From Candidatus Limosilactobacillus merdigallinarum (GTDB lineage Bacteria; Bacillota; Bacilli; Lactobacillales; Lactobacillaceae), in NCBI GenBank assembly GCA_019114515.1, contig DXFH01000002.1:62001-126000 (forward strand): a stretch of 64,000 nt of DNA, in the 5' to 3' direction. Below the pieces are notes generated by a model. The model worked only from the letters and a program-made list of their open reading frames with translations. It searched no databases and had not been told where the DNA came from. Position numbers and translations under genes: made by a program. Below, piece by piece: positions 47,282 through 56,483 of this stretch (the stretch's first letter is position 1; each line of letters opens with the position of its first letter).

Positions 47282-48108
47282 TTGCTTTGCCCCTTAACTT
47301 TCAAATCCTCATATGCATGATCAATTACTGCATTGATGTCAACAGACGGATCAATTGTCCCCGTCTGATCTTTTAGCCGTAAGTGAACCAGAAATTCGAT
47401 ATTGCCTTGGCCACCCTTAATTGGCGAGTAGTCCAAAGCTAAAACATCAAAATGGTCTTCGGTGGCAAACTTAAGAACCTTGTTCAGCACGGCTTCATGG
47501 GTAGAACGCTTATGAATAATGCCATTCTTGCCCACATGGTCTCGTCCGGCTTCAAATTGTGGCTTAATCAACGCTACCACTGATCCGCCCTGTTTCAAGA
47601 TGTGTGATAGCGGTGGCAAAATCATACTTAGCGAGATAAATGAGACGTCAATGGAGGCAAATTCTGGTTGCCCATGCGTAAAATCTTCTAGCTTACTGTA
47701 GCGAAAATTTGTCTGTTCCATCACTACTACCCGAGGATCCTCCCGCAACTGCCACACCAGCTGGTTGGTACCAACATCCAAGGCATAGCTCAACTTAGCT
47801 CCAGCTTGCAGCATCACATCGGTAAAGCCGCCAGTTGAAGAGCCAATATCCAGCACTGTCTCATCCTGTACGTCAATGTGAAATACCTTCAATGCCTTAG
47901 CTAATTTTAAACCACCACGACTGACGTAAGGCATTTTCTTGCCTTTCATGTGCAGGGTAGTTTCAATGGGGATTTTTTGTCCAGGCTTATCCAGTCGTTC
48001 ATTATTCTTCCCCAGAATTTCACCAGCCATCACCGCGCGCTTGGCCTGCTCACGAGAATCAAATAATCCCTGTTTAACTAATAAGACGTCCACTCGTTCT
48101 TTTTTCAT
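47278..48108 (-). CDS. tlyA: TlyA family rRNA 2'-O-methyltransferase
   Basis: S4-domain protein fused to an RrmJ-like methyltransferase; in mycobacteria it makes 2'-O-methylcytidine in 16S and 23S rRNA. 276 aa: S4 part ERVDVLLVKQGLFDSREQAKR, then LDIGSSTGGFTDVMLQAGA (SAM), and IDVSFISLSMILPPL. 'Hemolysin' naming is historical. Activity not shown in lactobacilli. Confidence 0.9.
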   Translation of the reverse strand: MKKERVDVLLVKQGLFDSREQAKRAVMAGEILGKNNERLDKPGQKIPIETTLHMKGKKMPYVSRGGLKLAKALKVFHIDVQDETVLDIGSSTGGFTDVMLQAGAKLSYALDVGTNQLVWQLREDPRVVVMEQTNFRYSKLEDFTHGQPEFASIDVSFISLSMILPPLSHILKQGGSVVALIKPQFEAGRDHVGKNGIIHKRSTHEAVLNKVLKFATEDHFDVLALDYSPIKGGQGNIEFLVHLRLKDQTGTIDPSVDINAVIDHAYEDLKVKGQSK

Positions 48109-48128
48109 CTTTTTTCCTCAGTTATTGC

Positions 48129-48998
48129 TTAATAACGAAAATATGCTAAAAAGTCATCTAACAAGCTAAAGTCGCCAACTCCACGATTGTCTAACTGTTG
48201 CTTGTCTGCTTTGGCACCAGCAATTGCTTGCGCCAAAGCCTGTTTAGTACCATCAATTCCTAGCAAGTTAGGATAAGTATTCTTTTGCTCATCAGCATCC
48301 TTATTGACAGCTTTGCCCATTTTTGCTTCGCTGCTTACCACATCCATCAGATCGTCATAAATTTGAAAAGCCAATCCATAGTGCGCACCAAAGCTTGCTA
48401 ATACTCGCAAAGTATCTGCAGGAGCTTGGGCAATGACCCCACCAGCCATTACGCTATACCGCAGTAATGAACCAGTTTTTTTCGCATGCAAGTTCTTAAG
48501 TTCGTTTAAAGACAGGCCGGTTCCTTCATAGTGAATATCCATTGCCTGACCAGCAACCATCCCTGCAGGGCCAGCAGCCTGTGCTAACAATTGGACTAGC
48601 TGTAGGCGTACCGTCTCTTTCAGGTGGTTGTCACTAACCCACTGAAAAGCCAGGGTTAATAAACCATCCCCTGCTAACGTGGCCATCCCGGCTCCAAAGC
48701 GACGGTGATTAGTCGGCAAAAAACGTCGCAAATCATCGTTATCCATTGCTGGCAAATCATCATGAATAAGCGAATAAGTATGCAAAAGTTCCACCGCACT
48801 AGCGGCCCGCATGACATCATCGTCCAAATCTTTGCCCAACGCGTGAACCACTGCCAAAGTTAAATTTGGCCGCAAACGCTTGCCACCAGCCATTAGTGAA
48901 TAATACATCGATTCATATAAAGTGGACTGGTCACAATCGCTACCTAAATGCTTCTGAAGGTACTGATCTACTTGTTTTTTTAAATCAGCAATTTCCAT
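48129..48998 (-). CDS. ispA: Farnesyl diphosphate synthase
   Basis: Condenses DMAPP and IPP from the mevalonate genes of this window to farnesyl diphosphate. 289 aa polyprenyl synthase with first Asp-rich motif DDLPAMDNDD, GKRLRPNL substrate arm and second motif YDDLMD. Directly after xseB, as in Bacillus. Confidence 0.95.
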   Translation of the reverse strand: MEIADLKKQVDQYLQKHLGSDCDQSTLYESMYYSLMAGGKRLRPNLTLAVVHALGKDLDDDVMRAASAVELLHTYSLIHDDLPAMDNDDLRRFLPTNHRRFGAGMATLAGDGLLTLAFQWVSDNHLKETVRLQLVQLLAQAAGPAGMVAGQAMDIHYEGTGLSLNELKNLHAKKTGSLLRYSVMAGGVIAQAPADTLRVLASFGAHYGLAFQIYDDLMDVVSSEAKMGKAVNKDADEQKNTYPNLLGIDGTKQALAQAIAGAKADKQQLDNRGVGDFSLLDDFLAYFRY

Positions 48999-49012
48999 AG
49001 TTGTTACCTCGT

Positions 49013-49336
49013 TTATGCATCCTTAAATGGCAGGTCGTCATCATTATCTTTGTTTAAAAATTCCGACTGGTATCCTTGGTTCTTAACACCATTGTTAGCT
49101 AAATCATCGCCCTTTTCTTCTGCCGGCTTAACGTTGCCATTTTCGTCAACTAATTCAGCTAAGGTCTTTTCAGATTTATCAAGCTGTGCTTGCATTTTAT
49201 TGGCCAGCTTCATTCCTTCCTTAAATTGTTTTAAGGCATCTTCCAATGCAACGTTACCTTGTTGCAAATTATTGACAATGTTTTGCAACTGGGTCATTTG
49301 ATCTTCAAACGTAAATTTTTTCCTAGTGGTTGCCAT
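49013..49336 (-). CDS. xseB: Exodeoxyribonuclease VII small subunit
   Basis: Regulatory subunit for XseA. The conserved part FEDQMTQLQNIVNNLQQGNVALEDALKQFKEG is normal. At 107 aa from ATG 49336 it is ~25 residues longer than usual because of an acidic C-terminal tail rich in Asp, Glu and Asn. An ATG at 49348 is also possible but AGAAGG would then abut it. Overlaps xseA. Confidence 0.92.
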   Translation of the reverse strand: MATTRKKFTFEDQMTQLQNIVNNLQQGNVALEDALKQFKEGMKLANKMQAQLDKSEKTLAELVDENGNVKPAEEKGDDLANNGVKNQGYQSEFLNKDNDDDLPFKDA

Positions 49337-50711
49337 CTTGTTTGCCATCCTTCTGTATCAATTTAATTTCTGCTTCTGCAATTCCATCTGACAAATGAAT
49401 CCGTACCCGGTCGGACGGGTGCAATTGTGATATCTGCTTAACTACCTGACCATCCAAGGTTACATAGCTATACCCACGTGACAAAATCGTAGTGGGATTC
49501 AGGGCAATTAATTGCTGCTGCAGGCCCTGCAAAGCAGCCTGGTTTCTTTGGAGTTTTGTGCGCAAGCTAGCAGCCAATTGAGTCTGTAAGTGTTGCAATT
49601 TAGCCTGATCACGTACCAATTGCACACGGGGAGCGTTCTGATTTAATCGTGCCTGCAGATGATCTAGCTGATTTTGCTTATTAACCAGCAGTGCATTAAA
49701 CGTTAACCGCAAATTTTGCCTGAGGTCATCGACTTGTTGCTGATATTGATTAAATAGCCGGTCAGGCTGCTGAAACACATAGTTATTTTGCAAAGCATCC
49801 AGTCTTGTCTGTGCCTGTTGAATAATGTTTGAGCAACTAACATATAACTGCTGCTGGTACTGGCGTATTTGCGCTAAAACATCGTCTAACAGCCATGCTG
49901 ATGCCTTTACCGCTGCACTAGTAGGCGTTGCCTCACGATCATCCGCTGCCAGGTCGGCAATTGTGGTATCAACTTCGTGCCCTACTGATGAAATGACCGG
50001 AATATTGGAGTCAGCAATTGCTCGACCAACTACCTCCTCATTAAAGGTCCACAAATCAGCTCGGGAACCACCACCACGAGCGACGATCAGTACATCAAAG
50101 TTGCCATCCTCATTAGCCCGCCTGATCTGCTTGGCTACCATGGGGGCAGCATCGTCTCCCTGCACCTTCGTAGGATAAAATACCAACTGAATTAAAGGAT
50201 TACGGCGGCGAAAGGTCGTAATCATATCATGCTTGACGGCAGCATCATTACTCGTCACAATGGCGACTCTTTTAGGAAAAGGCGGGATTGATTTCTTTGG
50301 TCGATCAAAAAGCCCTTCTTTTTTGAGTTTGGCATACATTTGCCGAAAAGCAATTTCCAAAGAACCCGTTCCGGTAACTTCCATTTGGCTAACATAAAAC
50401 TGGTAGGATCCCCGATTAGGATACACATCGACGTGACCATACACGAGAACTTTCATCCCATTTTCGGGAGTGAATTTTAACTTAGAAAACTCCCGTGCAA
50501 ACATGACCGCATCAATTTGGTACAGGTCCTGATCCGGTAAATCCGAATTATCATCTTTCAAAGAAAAGTACTGGTTGCGGCTACGCAAATGAAAGTTAGT
50601 CAATTCACCCTGCAGCCAAAAATTTTGTTGATAAATGTATGGGTCGGCACGAAATTTTCGGCGAATATACTTTGTTAGCTGATTAACAGTTAACGGCTTT
50701 TCTTGCGGCAT
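49323..50711 (-). CDS. xseA: Exodeoxyribonuclease VII large subunit
   Basis: Single-strand DNA exonuclease with XseB. N-terminal OB fold ([12 protein letters not shown]), nuclease core with [18 protein letters not shown] and [26 protein letters not shown], then long Gln-rich coiled coil and [14 protein letters not shown] end. Start ATG 50711 has GGAGTGAG at ~8 nt; it overlaps the folD end. 462 aa. Confidence 0.95.
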   Translation of the reverse strand: MPQEKPLTVNQLTKYIRRKFRADPYIYQQNFWLQGELTNFHLRSRNQYFSLKDDNSDLPDQDLYQIDAVMFAREFSKLKFTPENGMKVLVYGHVDVYPNRGSYQFYVSQMEVTGTGSLEIAFRQMYAKLKKEGLFDRPKKSIPPFPKRVAIVTSNDAAVKHDMITTFRRRNPLIQLVFYPTKVQGDDAAPMVAKQIRRANEDGNFDVLIVARGGGSRADLWTFNEEVVGRAIADSNIPVISSVGHEVDTTIADLAADDREATPTSAAVKASAWLLDDVLAQIRQYQQQLYVSCSNIIQQAQTRLDALQNNYVFQQPDRLFNQYQQQVDDLRQNLRLTFNALLVNKQNQLDHLQARLNQNAPRVQLVRDQAKLQHLQTQLAASLRTKLQRNQAALQGLQQQLIALNPTTILSRGYSYVTLDGQVVKQISQLHPSDRVRIHLSDGIAEAEIKLIQKDGKQDGNH

Positions 50712-51564
50712 CCTGCTCACTCCACTCCGCTAAATCCACGGTTTGTTGCATCAAAGTGGCGATCGTCACTGGTCCTACCCCACCAGGTACAGGCGTAATC
50801 TTGTCAGCCACCGTCTTCACCTGGTCAAAGTCAACATCGCCAACCAAGTGACCATCAGACTGTCGATTAATCCCCACATCAATGACCGTGGCACCTGGCT
50901 TTATATCCTTAGCCTGTACAAACTTCGGGTGCCCAACGCCAACGATTAATAAATCTGCATTCTTCGTATAGTACTGAGGATCTGCCGTCAGATGATTAAT
51001 CATCGTGACCGTCGCGTTCGCATTCGTTAATAATGACAGCATTGGTTTGCCCACCAAATTACTGCGCCCAATAATGACGACATTGCTGCCGGCAACCGGC
51101 ACCTGATACTTATTCAGCATCGTCATAATGCCTCGGGGCGTGCACGGAATTGGGTAGTTGCCTTCTTCGTTGGCGTAGAGTTTGCCAACATTCAACGGGT
51201 GGAAGCCATCTACATCCTTAGCGGGATCGATTGCTTGTACCAAACTCGTTTCATCTAATTGGTCAGGCAATGGGGACTGAACCAAAATGGCATTAATCTG
51301 GTCATCATTATTGAATTCCTGAATCGATGCTAAGACCTCTGATTGTCGTGCATCAGCAGGGAAACGTTTCAAAATCGAGCGGATGCCCAGTTTTTTTGCT
51401 TTACGGTCCTTATTACGGGTATAAATCACGCTCGCCGGATCATCACCAACTAAAATAACTGCAATGCCAGGAACAATTCCTCGCTTCTTTAAATCTGCGA
51501 CCCGTTGTGCTGTTTCTGCATTTAAATCGGCAGCCAGTTTACGGCCATCAATGATAGTTGCCAT
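50683..51564 (-). CDS. folD: Methylenetetrahydrofolate dehydrogenase/cyclohydrolase FolD
   Basis: Provides formyl-THF for Fmt and purines. 293 aa: [43 protein letters not shown], and [18 protein letters not shown] (NAD(P) site), [11 protein letters not shown]. Start ATG 51564 behind GAGGAGGTTCAC. Confidence 0.96.
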   Translation of the reverse strand: MATIIDGRKLAADLNAETAQRVADLKKRGIVPGIAVILVGDDPASVIYTRNKDRKAKKLGIRSILKRFPADARQSEVLASIQEFNNDDQINAILVQSPLPDQLDETSLVQAIDPAKDVDGFHPLNVGKLYANEEGNYPIPCTPRGIMTMLNKYQVPVAGSNVVIIGRSNLVGKPMLSLLTNANATVTMINHLTADPQYYTKNADLLIVGVGHPKFVQAKDIKPGATVIDVGINRQSDGHLVGDVDFDQVKTVADKITPVPGGVGPVTIATLMQQTVDLAEWSEQDAARKAVNC

Positions 51565-51583
51565 GTGAACCTCCTCAAATTAA

Positions 51584-51616
51584 ACAAAAGACCCCTGTTA
51601 CGTAAGCAGGAGTCCC
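51584..51616 (-). terminator. Terminator after nusB
   Basis: Minus strand GACTCCTG and CAGGGGTC (one G-U) followed by TTTTGTTT; folD begins 20 nt on. Confidence 0.7.
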
Positions 51617-51625
51617 CATTAACTA

Positions 51626-52039
51626 TTATTTATTTGCGTGCTCTTGTTCGTAATGACCTAAGACACCGTTAATGAAGCGCCGTGATTTATCATCACTAAA
51701 ACTCTTAGCTAGCTGCAGCGCTTCGTTGATCGCAACCGCGACTGGCAGCTTTTCAAATTGAAGTTCATACAAGGCCAGCCGCAAAATAACCAGGTTTGGA
51801 CGCTCCAACCGCTCAACTGTCCAACCAGGTTCCAGATATTGACTAATTGTCTGGTCAATTTCATCCTGGTGATCCAACACCCCATTAACTAACTCTTCCA
51901 AATAAGCTGGAACTTCTTCGTTAGCATCTAGTTTTAACAGTTGACGGTAAAGCTGCTCACGATCTTCATCCGGTGTAGCAATCAAGGCAAACAGCGCCTG
52001 GAATGCGGCCACCCGAATCGTGTGTCGACTAAAACTCAC
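51626..52039 (-). CDS. nusB: Transcription antitermination factor NusB
   Basis: 137 aa all-helical RNA-binding protein of rRNA antitermination. SRHTIRVAAFQALFAL at start, LVNGVLDHQDEIDQTISQYL, PVAVAINEALQLAKSFSDDKSRRFINGVLG near end. Start GTG 52039 overlaps yqhY by 4 nt. Confidence 0.95.
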   Translation of the reverse strand: MSFSRHTIRVAAFQALFALIATPDEDREQLYRQLLKLDANEEVPAYLEELVNGVLDHQDEIDQTISQYLEPGWTVERLERPNLVILRLALYELQFEKLPVAVAINEALQLAKSFSDDKSRRFINGVLGHYEQEHANK

Positions 52040-52479
52040 TTTGTGTCCTCACTTTCATTTTCATCCTGACCAAAAATGTCATTAGGGTCAATTTCCTGAT
52101 CAGTCTTAGTTGGCGTAATTCCTTGAATGTGGACATTTACTAAACCAACCTTTAAATCAGTCATCAAGGCAACCTGCTGCTTAATCTTATTTTGAATTTC
52201 AGCAGCTACCTGGGGAACATCTTTGCCGTAATCAACATAGACGGCCACATCAAAAGTCAATGAGTGATCGTCTTCAATTGTTAAGTGAACGCCACGACGA
52301 TAATCAGAACGTCCTAACATTTCGCCCACGTTATTGGCAAATGTGCCGTGCATGCGGGAAACTCCATCCACTTGGCTGGCGGCAATCCCGGCGATAAATT
52401 CTAATACTTGCGGCGCAATCTTGATCGAGCCCATGCTCTGGTCTTCATTGCTTAACCGAATTGCTGTATCTTCTGCCAT
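52036..52479 (-). CDS. yqhY: Asp23/Gls24 family protein YqhY
   Basis: 147 aa from ATG at 52479, which follows TGGAGGTCAAATA. Family core IKIAPQVLEFIAGIAASQVDGVSRM and VDYGKDVPQVAAEIQNKIKQQ. In Bacillus YqhY is linked to acetyl-CoA carboxylase control; here the neighbour is nusB only. The frame runs upstream to 52530 without a ribosome-binding site. Confidence 0.93.
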   Translation of the reverse strand: MAEDTAIRLSNEDQSMGSIKIAPQVLEFIAGIAASQVDGVSRMHGTFANNVGEMLGRSDYRRGVHLTIEDDHSLTFDVAVYVDYGKDVPQVAAEIQNKIKQQVALMTDLKVGLVNVHIQGITPTKTDQEIDPNDIFGQDENESEDTK

Positions 52480-52546
52480 TATTTGACCTCCATTGTGGTG
52501 GAACGCCACCGATTTTGTATTTGTATTCATTAAACAATATCCATTT

Positions 52547-52573
52547 CATTTTGCACTAAGCAAGCACAAAATG
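52547..52573. promoter_or_regulatory. Inverted repeat upstream of yqhY
   Basis: CATTTTG/CAAAATG arms flank 13 nt (GC ends nearly paired). No T run, so an operator or RNA hairpin rather than a terminator. The minus strand TTGCAT at one arm and CAAAAT at the other are 17 nt apart, so it may coincide with the promoter. Confidence 0.35.
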
Positions 52574-52690
52574 CAACTATCCGTCACCTTATTAACCAAG
52601 AAAACCATTAATCACTTTGCATTGCAGCCGCTTTTGCCAATTAATTAGTATTATTGACCACTTAATCAATAAGTAATGATCAAATAGTGC

Positions 52691-53764
52691 TTAATCGACA
52701 ACAACCAGATCTGTTGGCGTATGCGTTAGCTGTTGTGCTGGGCCATGGCCAATCACCAAATCATCTTCAATGCGAACACCACCCAAACCAGGTACATAAA
52801 GTCCCGGCTCGACTGTGATTACCTCATTTGTTTGCAGACGCAGGTGCTTAGCATTAGGGCCATAAGCTAACGGCATCTCATGAACAGCCAGGCCAATGCC
52901 ATGGCCCATCCCATGAATGAATCGATCTCCTAAACCAGCCTCTTCAATCACTTGGCGGCCATAATGATCTAAGGACGCACCATTAATTCCGGTATGTGCA
53001 CGTTGGATGACCGCCTTTTGAGCAGCGAGAACCAATCCATACATTTCTTTTAATTCAGGAGCTACTTCGCCTATCGCAAACGTCCTGGTCATGTCGGCCG
53101 TATAGCCATTGACAAAATAGCCAAAATCGAGAGTCACCAATTCACCCCTTTGAATGGCACGGTTGGTCACGGTGGCATGAGGCTTGGCGCCATTCTCACC
53201 ACTGGCAATGATGGTAGGGAAAGAGGCAGCCGTTGCACCATGATCTTTCATCCAAAAGTCCAGCCGGTTAGCCAATTCACGTTCTGTCATCCCAGGCTTA
53301 ACGATACTCAACACATAACGATAGCCGCTATCCAGTAGCGCCGCGGCGTTGCTCAACAACTCAATTTCATGGATATCCTTAATTTCACGCATCCGTTCAA
53401 TTAACTGGTGGAAAGGAACCAAGTCGGTGGTCATTAAATTATCTAGTAAGTCATAAAGCGAATATGAGATGCCATCTTCAAAACCCAACACATCAATATC
53501 CATGCCCTGGCAAATTTTATTCAAGCTGCCATAATAATCACCACTGATCGTTGCCACTACTTCATCACTATCGAATTCAGCCAACAATTCAGCATACCGT
53601 GCATCCGTAATCAAAATGGCATTTTCTGCAGTTACTAATAAACAGCCATCCCCCGCTGCCAAACTAAAACCCGTTAGGTAGTAAATATTAAGCGGATCGG
53701 TGACTAAAAATGCATCAATATATAATTCAGGAAACCTTTTTTGCAAACGGGAAATTCTGGTCAT
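52691..53764 (-). CDS. M24 family Xaa-Pro peptidase
   Basis: Metallopeptidase of the creatinase/prolidase fold, likely cleaving X-Pro peptides in the cytosol. 357 aa: N-terminal creatinase domain, then PHATVTNRAIQRGELVTLDFGYFVNGYTADMTRTFA (two metal Asp), GHGIGLAVHEMP and VEPGLYVPGLGGVRIEDD (His and Glu ligands). ATG 53764 with GAGGTAGTTGTG. Whether dipeptidase (PepQ-like) or aminopeptidase (PepP-like) is not decided by sequence. Confidence 0.92.
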   Translation of the reverse strand: MTRISRLQKRFPELYIDAFLVTDPLNIYYLTGFSLAAGDGCLLVTAENAILITDARYAELLAEFDSDEVVATISGDYYGSLNKICQGMDIDVLGFEDGISYSLYDLLDNLMTTDLVPFHQLIERMREIKDIHEIELLSNAAALLDSGYRYVLSIVKPGMTERELANRLDFWMKDHGATAASFPTIIASGENGAKPHATVTNRAIQRGELVTLDFGYFVNGYTADMTRTFAIGEVAPELKEMYGLVLAAQKAVIQRAHTGINGASLDHYGRQVIEEAGLGDRFIHGMGHGIGLAVHEMPLAYGPNAKHLRLQTNEVITVEPGLYVPGLGGVRIEDDLVIGHGPAQQLTHTPTDLVVVD

Positions 53765-53827
53765 CACAACTACCTCACTTGCGTCATTATAGTTTTATTC
53801 TATCACTTGCAGATGAGTCATTAGATA

Positions 53828-53862
53828 CAAAAAAAGACCTATGCAAAACACAGGTCTTTTGG
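53828..53862 (-). terminator. Terminator after rpmA
   Basis: AAAAAAAGACCTATG and CACAGGTCTTTT; minus-strand T run. Confidence 0.85.
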
Positions 53863-53871
53863 TATATCTAG

Positions 53872-54165
53872 TTAGGCTTCTTCAGCTTCAGCAACTGGGT
53901 AAACGGAAACCTGACGCTTGCTACGACCAAGGCGTTCGAACTTAACAACACCATCGATCTTTGCAAACAGGGTGTCATCACCACCACGGCCAACATTGGC
54001 ACCTGGGTAGATGTGAGTACCACGCTGCCGGTAAATAATTGAGCCGGATGTTACGACAGAACCATCAGCCGCCTTAGTACCAAGACGACGACCAGCTGAG
54101 TTCCGACCGTTGGCAGTGGAACCGCCCCCTTTGTGGTGGGAGAAGAATTGGAGATCCATAATCAT
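53872..54165 (-). CDS. rpmA: 50S ribosomal protein L27 (with cleavable N-terminal extension)
   Basis: 97 aa. It starts [15 protein letters not shown]: the extra residues up to FF form the Prp cleavage site of Firmicutes L27, exposing SHHKGGG at the peptidyl-transferase end. The rest ([28 protein letters not shown]) is standard. ATG 54165 has GGAGGTGAACAAGT and overlaps prp by 4 nt. Confidence 0.97.
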   Translation of the reverse strand: MIMDLQFFSHHKGGGSTANGRNSAGRRLGTKAADGSVVTSGSIIYRQRGTHIYPGANVGRGGDDTLFAKIDGVVKFERLGRSKRQVSVYPVAEAEEA

Positions 54166-54509
54166 ACTTGTTCACCTCCAGCATGAACTTCATGTATTTT
54201 AATAGAAACGAAATCTGGATACTGTTCTTGAATATCCTCCATGGCATTCAAGAAGGTATTCATTAAAATTTGCGCATCATGGCCAGTAGCAATCTGCGTA
54301 ACTTGTAAATAGCCGCCTTCAGTGTCATTTTTATCAATTTTAGGTGTTGAATGAACTACCTTGGTTAATCCATTAACCGTTGAAATTGACAACACAGAGA
54401 CTGCAGCACAAACAATGTCGTGACCATAATCACCAGCGTCAGCATGACCAGTCAGCTTAAACGCAACGGTTTGATGATTGGGAGTTATGGAGAAACTTGC
54501 CTTAATCAT
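54162..54509 (-). CDS. prp: Ribosomal-processing cysteine protease Prp
   Basis: Cleaves the N-terminal extension of L27; essential in S. aureus. 115 aa with catalytic His in [20 protein letters not shown] and the catalytic Cys in the same stretch. Between rplU and rpmA as in other Firmicutes. Confidence 0.95.
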   Translation of the reverse strand: MIKASFSITPNHQTVAFKLTGHADAGDYGHDIVCAAVSVLSISTVNGLTKVVHSTPKIDKNDTEGGYLQVTQIATGHDAQILMNTFLNAMEDIQEQYPDFVSIKIHEVHAGGEQV

Positions 54510-54518
54510 CTTAAAAAC

Positions 54519-54827
54519 TTAGGCGTTGATCTTGTCAACAGTCAGCTTAGTGTATGGCTGACGGTGACCTTGCTTAGTGTGGGTGTGCTTCTTTGGCTTG
54601 TACTTGAAGGTAACAACCTTCCTGTCCTTACCCTGCTTTTCAACAGTAGCTTCAACTGAAGCACCATCAACATAAGGTTGACCGATCTTAACGTCGTCAC
54701 CACCAACAAAGACAACTTTGTCGAAGGTTACCTTGTCGCCAGCCTTAACGTCCAGCTTTTCAACAAAGATAGACTTGCCAGCTTCAACCTTGTATTGCTT
54801 ACCACCGGTAACAATAATTGCGTACAT
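54519..54827 (-). CDS. rplU: 50S ribosomal protein L21
   Basis: 102 aa, [17 protein letters not shown] at the start and [17 protein letters not shown] at the end. ATG 54827 with TAAGGAGGTGCACAAG; a 29-codon upstream extension of the frame is leader RNA, not protein. Confidence 0.97.
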   Translation of the reverse strand: MYAIIVTGGKQYKVEAGKSIFVEKLDVKAGDKVTFDKVVFVGGDDVKIGQPYVDGASVEATVEKQGKDRKVVTFKYKPKKHTHTKQGHRQPYTKLTVDKINA

Positions 54828-54923
54828 CTTGTGCACCTCCTTAAATCTCAGACTCGCCGAGACAAGCAGCAAAGCTTTTAACTTGTCGTCGTGCGGTTGT
54901 AGTTGTTGGTTCACAAATACAAC
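54828..54923 (-). promoter_or_regulatory. Leader RNA of rplU (candidate L21 leader)
   Basis: About 96 nt from the predicted start to the ATG. It contains GACAAG/CTTGTC arms around a TTAAAAGCTTTGCTG loop, then CTCGGCGAG, a second hairpin. Firmicutes rplU mRNAs have a known leader motif; matching it needs a covariance search. Confidence 0.5.
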
Positions 54924-54929
54924 GTTTGT

Positions 54930-54958
54930 ATATTACCAATAAATGTGACCAACGTCAA
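54930..54958 (-). promoter_or_regulatory. Promoter of rplU-prp-rpmA
   Basis: Minus strand TTGACG, 17 nt, TAATAT. Confidence 0.7.
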
Positions 54959-54962
54959 GGCA

Positions 54963-55604
54963 TTACAGCTTTATTTGTGGATTAACATTGTAGTCAAAAA
55001 ATGAAGTTAAGAGCAGCTTATCACCACTGTAAGTATTAAGCATTTTGGCTACACTACTAGTCATGTAACGAGAAGTGTAAATCAGGCCATTATTCAACCA
55101 TTGAGCAATTAAGCCCAGCAAAGCGGACGTCATAAATGCCACTTGTACCTTAATTGGTACATCAAGTTCATCTAATTCATCATGCATTGTCTTGCCATAT
55201 TTCAGCATCTCATCAGAAAGGCGTGCATAGAATTGACGGTAAAAGTCGTTATTCTGTGTCCGATCAAGCAAAATGGTGAAGATATCCGAATTCTTTTCAA
55301 TGTAGTCAAAGGCACGATTCAAAGAAAAGACCTTTACCGGTTCCGCAATATGATCAACATCGTTATTAATCATAACGTTGTCGAACAATTCATCAATAAT
55401 TTCCTGCATGGCACGACTAATGAAATCATGCTTATCCTTATAATGAAGATAAAAAGTACCACGGGTAATGTGCGCAGTTTCAGTAATCTTTTGCACACTA
55501 ATATCATCCAGCTTCTCACTTTGCATTAAAAAGACTAAAGCATGCCGCAAGTTCAAACGGGTTTTGACCACTCGAGGATCTAATTTGCTACTATTACTCA
55601 TCAT
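54963..55604 (-). CDS. TetR/AcrR family transcriptional regulator
   Basis: 213 aa. N-terminal helix-turn-helix DISVQKITETAHITRGTFYLHYKDK (about residues 37-61), C-terminal helical ligand domain of the TetR_C (DUF-type) group. Start ATG 55604 behind ATGGAGTTCTAT; longer starts lack a site. No adjacent transporter or enzyme on its strand, so the target is unknown; it is upstream of rplU and divergent from tRNA-Arg. Confidence 0.88.
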   Translation of the reverse strand: MMSNSSKLDPRVVKTRLNLRHALVFLMQSEKLDDISVQKITETAHITRGTFYLHYKDKHDFISRAMQEIIDELFDNVMINNDVDHIAEPVKVFSLNRAFDYIEKNSDIFTILLDRTQNNDFYRQFYARLSDEMLKYGKTMHDELDELDVPIKVQVAFMTSALLGLIAQWLNNGLIYTSRYMTSSVAKMLNTYSGDKLLLTSFFDYNVNPQIKL

Positions 55605-55732
55605 ATAGAACTCCATTCTCATTCTATTAATTAAGCCTTTATCAATGAACATTGTAGGCTAAGAAAGCGCATTGGTCAAAAGAAAAGTAAACATTTTGAA
55701 AACGCATATCTAATAGTGCTTATTAATAGTAC

Positions 55733-55761
55733 TTGACTGAAAAATTAAGGGATTATAACAT
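55733..55761 (+). promoter_or_regulatory. Promoter of tRNA-Arg
   Basis: TTGACT at 55733-55738, then TATAAC (15 nt) or TAACAT (17 nt), just before the tRNA. Confidence 0.55.
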
Positions 55762-55772
55762 ATTAAGTGTTT

Positions 55773-55846
55773 GGGAGGATAGCTCAATTGGATAGAGCAT
55801 TGGTCTTCTAAACCAAAGGTTGTGGGTTCGATTCCCACTCTTCTCA
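55773..55846 (+). tRNA. tRNA-Arg (anticodon TCT)
   Basis: Acceptor GGGAGGA pairs with TCTTCTC (two G-U), D loop AGCTCAATTGGATAGAGC, anticodon stem TTGGT/ACCAA with loop CTTCTAA giving anticodon TCT, T arm GTGGGTTCGATTCCCAC. Discriminator A; CCA is not encoded. Decodes AGA. Confidence 0.95.
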
Positions 55847-55852
55847 TTTAAC

Positions 55853-55898
55853 GGGCGGTAAAGATGCTTGATATATCAACATCTTTCCGTCTTTTTGT
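55853..55898 (+). terminator. Terminator of tRNA-Arg
   Basis: AAAGATG...CATCTTT stem (with inner TTGATATATCAA dyad) followed by CCGTCTTTTTG. Confidence 0.75.
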
Positions 55899-56150
55899 TT
55901 AGCTAGTCCGCCACTAAGTCCGCTTTCTTCTCCCACCAGTAAATAAGTAAACACTTCTTAACACTAAAAAATCAGCCTCGAGTATTATACAAAAACCCGG
56001 TGAATTATTCAGCAAAAATCTATATAAATTTTAGAAAATAAATAAATTAATCAAAACACTTTTAATACCTGATGTTAAAGGGGTTTACTAGTCATACGAC
56101 GCCATTTTAAAAGAAAGTATTAAGTTTGAATATCTTTTGTTACAAAAGCG
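55899..56150. other. AT-rich gap after tRNA-Arg
   Basis: About 250 nt with no supported gene. Immediately past the tRNA terminator is GTCCGCC-ACTAA-GTCCGCT, a short tandem motif. On the minus strand a 37-codon open stretch (about 55847-55960) reads ...SGLSGGLAKQ..., possibly a degraded integrase end. Confidence 0.4.
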
Positions 56151-56179
56151 TTGCATTTCTGCAATATTTTAGCAATAAT
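56151..56179 (+). promoter_or_regulatory. Promoter of the 44-aa membrane protein gene
   Basis: TTGCAT, 17 nt, AATAAT, with the ribosome-binding site ~20 nt on. Confidence 0.45.
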
Positions 56180-56213
56180 ACTATATAGACAATGCTTTTG
56201 TGGAGGTGTAGCA

Positions 56214-56348
56214 ATGTTACCATTCTTTATTATTGTGTTGATTCTTTCTTTGTCTGTAGTTGCTCAAGTGAAGTATGGTACGAAAGTGCCATCCTCCACC
56301 AGCCGGATTGGCAAGCATGCTATGGAATCTAGCCGTCGAAAAGCATAG
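56214..56348 (+). CDS. Small membrane protein, 44 aa, function unknown
   Basis: MLPFFIIVLILSLSVVAQV is one transmembrane helix, followed by a basic, Ser-rich tail ending SSRRKA, so the tail is likely cytoplasmic. Strong ribosome-binding site TGGAGGTG before ATG 56214, own promoter and perfect terminator, so it is a real gene. An upstream start at 56151 lies inside the promoter. No family recognised. Confidence 0.75.
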   Translation: MLPFFIIVLILSLSVVAQVKYGTKVPSSTSRIGKHAMESSRRKA

Positions 56349-56376
56349 CCTGATATTTCTTTTATCTTATCAACCT

Positions 56377-56411
56377 AAAAAGATGCTGCATTCTATGCAG
56401 CATCTTTTTTG
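56377..56411 (+). terminator. Terminator of the 44-aa protein gene
   Basis: AAAAGATGCTGCAT/ATGCAGCATCTTTT with 3-nt loop and T run. Confidence 0.9.
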
Positions 56412-56483
56412 TCTTATCTTATTTAAATAAATCAATGACTCATGCGTCACTTCCGTCACACATGAGTCATCTGGTTTAAAATA

